Assembly (NCBI GenBank): GCA_026770575.1
Contig: MU657251.1
Location: 42,203 to 106,202 of the forward strand
DNA from: Pelagophyceae sp. CCMP2097
Taxonomy: Eukaryota > Sar > Pelagophyceae
DNA length: 64,000 nt
Reading direction: 5' to 3'
The position numbers were made by a program, and so were the translations under genes. Positions within the stretch are counted from its first letter, which is position 1. Each line of letters begins with the position of its first letter. A model generated the notes under the pieces. It searched no databases. It was given only the letters and a program-made list of their open reading frames with translations, and was not told the DNA's origin. Of this stretch, positions 60,666-64,000 are shown piece by piece.

Positions 60666-60792
60666 GAGTCGCAGGCGGGCTCGGCTCGCTCCCGGTTGCG
60701 GTTGTCGGCGCTCACAGCGCTTAGTTACCAAGGAGTCGCGGGCCTGGCCCGCTCCCGGTTGCGGATGTCGCTCGCAGCGCTTCGTAGTTACC
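60666..60792. repeat. Imperfect 60-65-bp tandem repeat downstream of the 2OG oxygenase
   Basis: The block from GAGTCGCAGGCGGGC to AGTTACCA (60666-60730) recurs at 60733-60792 with substitutions and small indels, sharing CGCTCCCGGTTGCGG. It overlaps the last codon and the 3' region of the oxygenase gene. Confidence 0.8.
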
Positions 60793-61630
60793 AGCTGTAC
60801 TGCCCCGCCTCGAAGAATTCGGCGTACTTTTGCTCGTAGATGATGGAGTGGCGCGGCTTCGCTGGGTTGGGCTTGACGACGCGGTGGCGGCACGCGGGCA
60901 CGCGGCCCGCGGTGGCGGCGTGGAGCGCCTTGCCGGCGAATAGGACGAGCTCGGTGCCGGCGTGGCACCGCGCCTCGACGGAGACCCAGACTTTGCCGAC
61001 GGGGTCGTAGACCTCGAGGCCGGCGACTTCGCTGACCGGCTCGACGACGACGAGCGACGGGTCCGCGTGTTCGGCCACCAGTACGGAAGCGTCGTTGCAG
61101 TGCGCGCCGCCAAAGGCGGGCGTGTTCGGGTAGTGGAACGCGTAGGCGATGGAGTGATCGTCGTCGTCGCGCCGCTTGAGCGGGCCGCTCCGGAGCGCGG
61201 CGGCGAGCGCGGCGTCGGCGATTTTGCGCAGCGGCGTGAGCGCGCTTCGCCAGGCGGCGCGCAGTTCCTCGTCGGGCCAGCCCGTCTCGTCGAACTGGGC
61301 CGGCGCGACGCGGAAGGCCTCGCGGACGCCTTTTTGGAACTCGTAGCCGAGCGAGTACATGGGCATGCCGCGCTCGTTGCAGTAGACGGACCCCGTGCTC
61401 GCCTCCTTGACCTCTACGGCGGCTTTTTCGAAGAAGCATTTCATGAGCTGAGCTAGGTCTGCAAGCGCTCGCTCGAGGCGCGGGCCGAGGCCCGTGACGA
61501 TGACGAACCCGCGAAGCTCCAGCAGCTCCGCGCACTCCTGCGAGCCGATTCGGTCCAGCGAGAGCCGCGGCAGCGCGCTTTGCGCGTCCTCGAGCACATA
61601 GAAGCGCCTCGTCGGACTAAGCGACACCAT
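60788..61630 (-). CDS. 2-oxoglutarate/Fe(II)-dependent oxygenase (IPNS-like)
   Basis: Intronless, 280 aa from ATG 61630. N-terminal DIOX-N-type region (LPRLSLDRIGSQECAELLEL; RGFVIVTGLG; FEKAAVEVKEAS), and a C-terminal double-stranded beta-helix with the iron ligands: VAEHADPSLVVVEP (HxD), then GRVPACRHRVVKP (second His), and PRHSIIYEQKY (Arg for 2OG). This is the gibberellin-oxidase/isopenicillin-N-synthase-like plant and algal family. The substrate is unknown. No targeting peptide is visible. Confidence 0.87.
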   Translation of the reverse strand: MVSLSPTRRFYVLEDAQSALPRLSLDRIGSQECAELLELRGFVIVTGLGPRLERALADLAQLMKCFFEKAAVEVKEASTGSVYCNERGMPMYSLGYEFQKGVREAFRVAPAQFDETGWPDEELRAAWRSALTPLRKIADAALAAALRSGPLKRRDDDDHSIAYAFHYPNTPAFGGAHCNDASVLVAEHADPSLVVVEPVSEVAGLEVYDPVGKVWVSVEARCHAGTELVLFAGKALHAATAGRVPACRHRVVKPNPAKPRHSIIYEQKYAEFFEAGQYSW

Positions 61631-62200
61631 TGACGACGTCGACGACACGAGCCGATGACGCCGCCGAGGTCAGCGGCGCGATGCACGCCCGAGCGAGCCA
61701 CGGCCGGCTGTCAGGCGACGGACATAACGATGCCGCAGCTAATACACGCGCGGCGCGGCCCTCTGGCTGAAGCCCGCTGCGGGAGTCTCGCGTGGGTCCG
61801 TCGTCACCAAAAAACATACGTCGATCGCCAGACCGGAAATTGTTCAGGCTTTCCACCGCTGGTAGCTCAAATCCAGACGGGAAGTGTCCATGCCGCGGCC
61901 TAGAAGACGCCGACCAAGATCGCAAAACTGAGTCCGGGCCGTTGCCGGGCCCGGGCGGTAATAATCAAATCCCGGTAGTCGCTAAAAAGTTGAAAAAAGT
62001 TGAATAGAAAAGTTGAATAGAGCCGCGCGCGCCGCCCGGGCCGGCGTGACCGTTCCTCTCGTCCCCGGAGGCCCTCCCGACCGGAGGACTTTGGGCGCGG
62101 AGCCGCCGCTTCCCGGCGCGGGTTCCCGAGTCGCGAGCCGGGCGTGGACACCCGCGGCCCCGCCCCGCGCCCCGCGCCACCCGGCGCCGCCCGTGCCGGC
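61631..62200. other. Divergent intergenic region, 570 bp
   Basis: Between the starts of the 2OG oxygenase and EAF6. No gene is seen. A short duplicated AAAAGTTGAATAG-like tract occurs near 61985-62020. Confidence 0.5.
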
Positions 62201-62877
62201 ATGTCGCCGCCGTCGCCGGCGTCCGACGCGCCTTCCGCCGTCGCGGCGCCGAAGCCCGGCGCCGCGACGCCGAAGCAGCCGGCGAAGCAGACTGTCAAGC
62301 CCAAGGCCGAAAAGCACAGCGCGAAACACGACCTCGCCGCCATCAAGGAGTTCGAGGACGAGTGCACCGCCGCCCTCGCCGTCATCGAGGAACACATCTA
62401 CGAGCAGGAGGAGACGTACGCGCCCGCCTGACTCGCGAATGACGCGATTACGACGGCATCCGCGCCTGCGCTAGGTACCAGGAGGAGAACCCGCAGGGGA
62501 CCATCGCGCGCGGCTGGGAGGGCTTCCTCGACGTCCGACCGGGCGGCGTCCAGAAACGAAGAGTCGACGACCGCGACCGGATCTTTTCGTGAGTCTGCCT
62601 CCGTCGCGGCCTCCTGCGGCAGCCGTTCGGGTCGAGGGCCGTCGAGGGCCCCACGCCTAGGATGTCGTCGTGGACGTTTACGTCGCGGAACCCGACGCTC
62701 TTCGCCGTGGACCCGCGCGGCGACCGCGCCGACTCTGGCGCGGGCCGGCCGAAGCGGCCCTACGGCGCCGAGAAGCGGCCCTACGGCGCGGGCGGCGAGG
62801 GCGGCGAGCGCGAGGGCGCCACGGGCCAGCGCAAGAAGCGCAAGATCCGCGCCACGACGCCGCGCGCAGCGCCGTGA
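62201..62877 (+). CDS. EAF6: EAF6/MEAF6, histone acetyltransferase complex subunit
   Basis: Small shared subunit of NuA4/MOZ-type histone acetyltransferase complexes. Exon 1 from 62201 has a Pro/Ala-rich lead and then the conserved helix EFEDECTAALAVIEEHIYEQ. An intron GTACGC...TAG joins to YQEENPQGTIARGWEGFLDV, the invariant 'GNIIRGWDGYL' motif. A further intron GTGAGT...TAG joins RRVDDRDRIFS to MSSWTFTSRNPTLF, the typical RLFSxSSxTS end. A low-complexity basic tail (KRPYGAEKRPYGAGGEGG...QRKKRKIRA) follows. All three exons keep frame. Confidence 0.88.
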
Positions 62878-63160
62878 GCCGCGCCGCGCCGGCCGCGGAA
62901 GCCAAGCAGGGCCCCGTGCGCCCTCGGTGTTCTAAGATGCCTTAGAGCTTGGCGGCTTCGCTCGACGGCGCAGGATCTCCGTGGGACAAGGGGGGGGCGG
63001 CACGCGTACCCCGAGAGGATCCAGTCGCAACGTGAACAGACCCCTGGTTTGGATTTTGGAACATTTCGGTCAAGGCACCGGAGAGCAAACTTCGCGGAGG
63101 TAGGCGCTTCGAGTGCGTGCGAGAAGCCTGTCGGAACAAGTCCACTATGTTGCAAACTCA

Positions 63161-64000
63161 TTACGTCGTCTTAGCGCGCTTGGCCGCACTTTCCGATTCG
63201 CCGAGCGGCGTCTTCGTTTGCGGCGTCGACTCTTCGAGGGTCCGCTTCTTCGGCGGCGGCGACCGCGGCAGCGTGCGGAGCCAGTCCACGAGCGCGCCTG
63301 CGTCGTCGGAGCATGGTGCGGCGTGGCAAGGAGATCTCCAGAATGCATTCGTTTGCCAAGGGTCTTCGTTTGCCAAGGGGCGCCGCGGGCCACGGCCGAA
63401 CGACGGCGCGCGCGGCGTGGCGGCAGGCGGCGCGGTCGGCTGCGGCGCGCCGTCGCCGTCTGGCGGCCGCGGCGCGGCCGGCTGCGGCATAGCCGCGTCG
63501 TCGCCGCCGGGCGGTCGCGGCACGGCAGCGTTGTCGGACGGCTGCACGGCGGCATCGTCAGATGACTGTGGCTCCACCGCGCCATAGGGCGGCTCCGCCG
63601 CTTCGTCGGGCGGCTGCGGCGCATTTTCGGCGTCCGGGCGACACATGAGCCTGACGACGTCGCCGACAGGCGCGCGGCGCGCGGACAGCGCCGCCGAGAC
63701 CGTCCGCAGCTTCTTCGCCTCGGTGACGCCGTCGAGGCAGACACGGATCGGCGGCGCGCCGGCGACAACGGCGAATGCGACTGCGAGCTGCGCGATGCGC
63801 AGCAGCGGCTCAGCAGCGTCGACGAACGACGCCGCGCCCCAGCACCCGAGCGAGACGACTTCGGCACTGCCGCGCGCCGCCGCCGCGACGCCACAGGCCC
63901 GCGCCAGCGCCGACGAGACCGCCGCGCGCGACGACGCGTCGACGCCGCGCGGCGCCGGCGCGAGGATGACGTCGGCGCGGGCGTCGTCCGCCGCGTCGGC
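63161..64000 (-). CDS. Unknown protein, 3' part only (runs off the window)
   Basis: Open on the minus strand from the window end to a TAA at 63161-63163. The visible part starts within an Ala-rich, possibly repeat-containing fold (VILAPAPRGVDASSRAAVSS; GCWGAASFVDAAEPLLRIAQ; RVCLDGVTEAKKLRTVSAAL), followed by a Pro/Asp/Ala-rich disordered segment and a C-terminal ALVDWLRTLPRSPPPKKRTL with a basic nuclear-localisation-like end (SAAKRAKTT). The stretch 63383-63305 may be an intron (GTGGCC...CAG), because it contains a 15-bp direct repeat of the type found in other introns here. The N-terminus is outside the window; no family recognised. Confidence 0.55.
   Translation of the reverse strand, partial: ADAADDARADVILAPAPRGVDASSRAAVSSALARACGVAAAARGSAEVVSLGCWGAASFVDAAEPLLRIAQLAVAFAVVAGAPPIRVCLDGVTEAKKLRTVSAALSARRAPVGDVVRLMCRPDAENAPQPPDEAAEPPYGAVEPQSSDDAAVQPSDNAAVPRPPGGDDAAMPQPAAPRPPDGDGAPQPTAPPAATPRAPSFGRGPRRPLANEDPWQTNAFWRSPCHAAPCSDDAGALVDWLRTLPRSPPPKKRTLEESTPQTKTPLGESESAAKRAKTT
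63348..63379 (-). repeat. 15-bp direct repeat (17-bp spacing)
   Basis: TTCGTTTGCCAAGGG at 63348-63362 and again at 63365-63379, in a probable intron of the partial gene. Confidence 0.88.

Overview
This window is nuclear DNA from a photosynthetic, secondary-plastid alga, most likely a pelagophyte (Aureococcus-like stramenopile). The reasons are very high GC, dense small genes with short GT-AG introns, no bacterial gene spacing or Shine-Dalgarno sites, plastid functions encoded in the nucleus behind signal-peptide-type leaders (geranylgeranyl diphosphate synthase, divinyl chlorophyllide 8-vinyl reductase, a thylakoid-lumen protein with a twin-arginine leader), and a decayed member of the MYND/RING/Sel1-repeat family that is expanded in pelagophytes. 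The assignment is inference from gene content; no organelle or rRNA marker lies in the window.

Layout. 0.2-1.4 kb: GGPP synthase. 2.1-4.4 kb: a MYND-RING-Sel1 pseudogene split by a tRNA-related repeat, then a 455-bp CACTA-like miniature transposon. 4.4-6.9 kb: DBP9/DDX56 DEAD-box helicase. 7.3-9.8 kb: ShK-containing prolyl 4-hydroxylase. 10.3-20.6 kb: a block with cilium-related genes (CIMIP2/FAM166-like, RIB43A-like, an RIIa-ARL13-like GTPase), with an NAD(P)-binding protein, an EGF-type secreted protein and a large unknown protein between them. 20.8-24.9 kb: Pol III subunit RPC3, a DEDDy exonuclease and a secreted cysteine-rich protein. 25-29.5 kb: second copies of both repeats (reverse orientation), a RING protein and a PAF-acetylhydrolase-like esterase. 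29.5-34 kb: a TPR-TMEM33-like membrane protein, mitochondrial bL27 and DVR. 34-35 kb: two foldback repeats. 35-40.6 kb: a GT31-like glycosyltransferase, a sulfotransferase and an organelle-type helical-repeat protein. 40.9-46.4 kb: a very large potassium-channel-type protein with two complete pore modules. 46.6-53.9 kb: a multi-pass membrane protein, Mpv17-like protein, mitochondrial [2Fe-2S] ferredoxin, VTI1-like SNARE, triose-phosphate-translocator-family transporter and UPF3. 54.3-64 kb: ankyrin/CAP-Gly protein, IphP-like phosphatase, secreted cadherin-like protein, amidohydrolase, Gly/Lys-rich protein, thylakoid-lumen Cys protein, 2OG oxygenase, EAF6, and the 3' part of an unknown gene.

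Genes are packed, with seven head-to-head pairs separated by about 100-225 bp and several tail-to-tail pairs less than 130 bp apart. There are no operons. Exon joins were worked out by hand from reading frame, GT/AG sites and protein-family conservation; internal coordinates are therefore predictions. The most unusual signals are (1) short near-tandem duplications inside a large share of introns, (2) a GTGCG-type splice donor as the commonest form, (3) two mobile-element families each present as a pair of near-identical inverted copies, (4) a 12-bp palindrome repeated four times between genes, and (5) several uncommon domain fusions.
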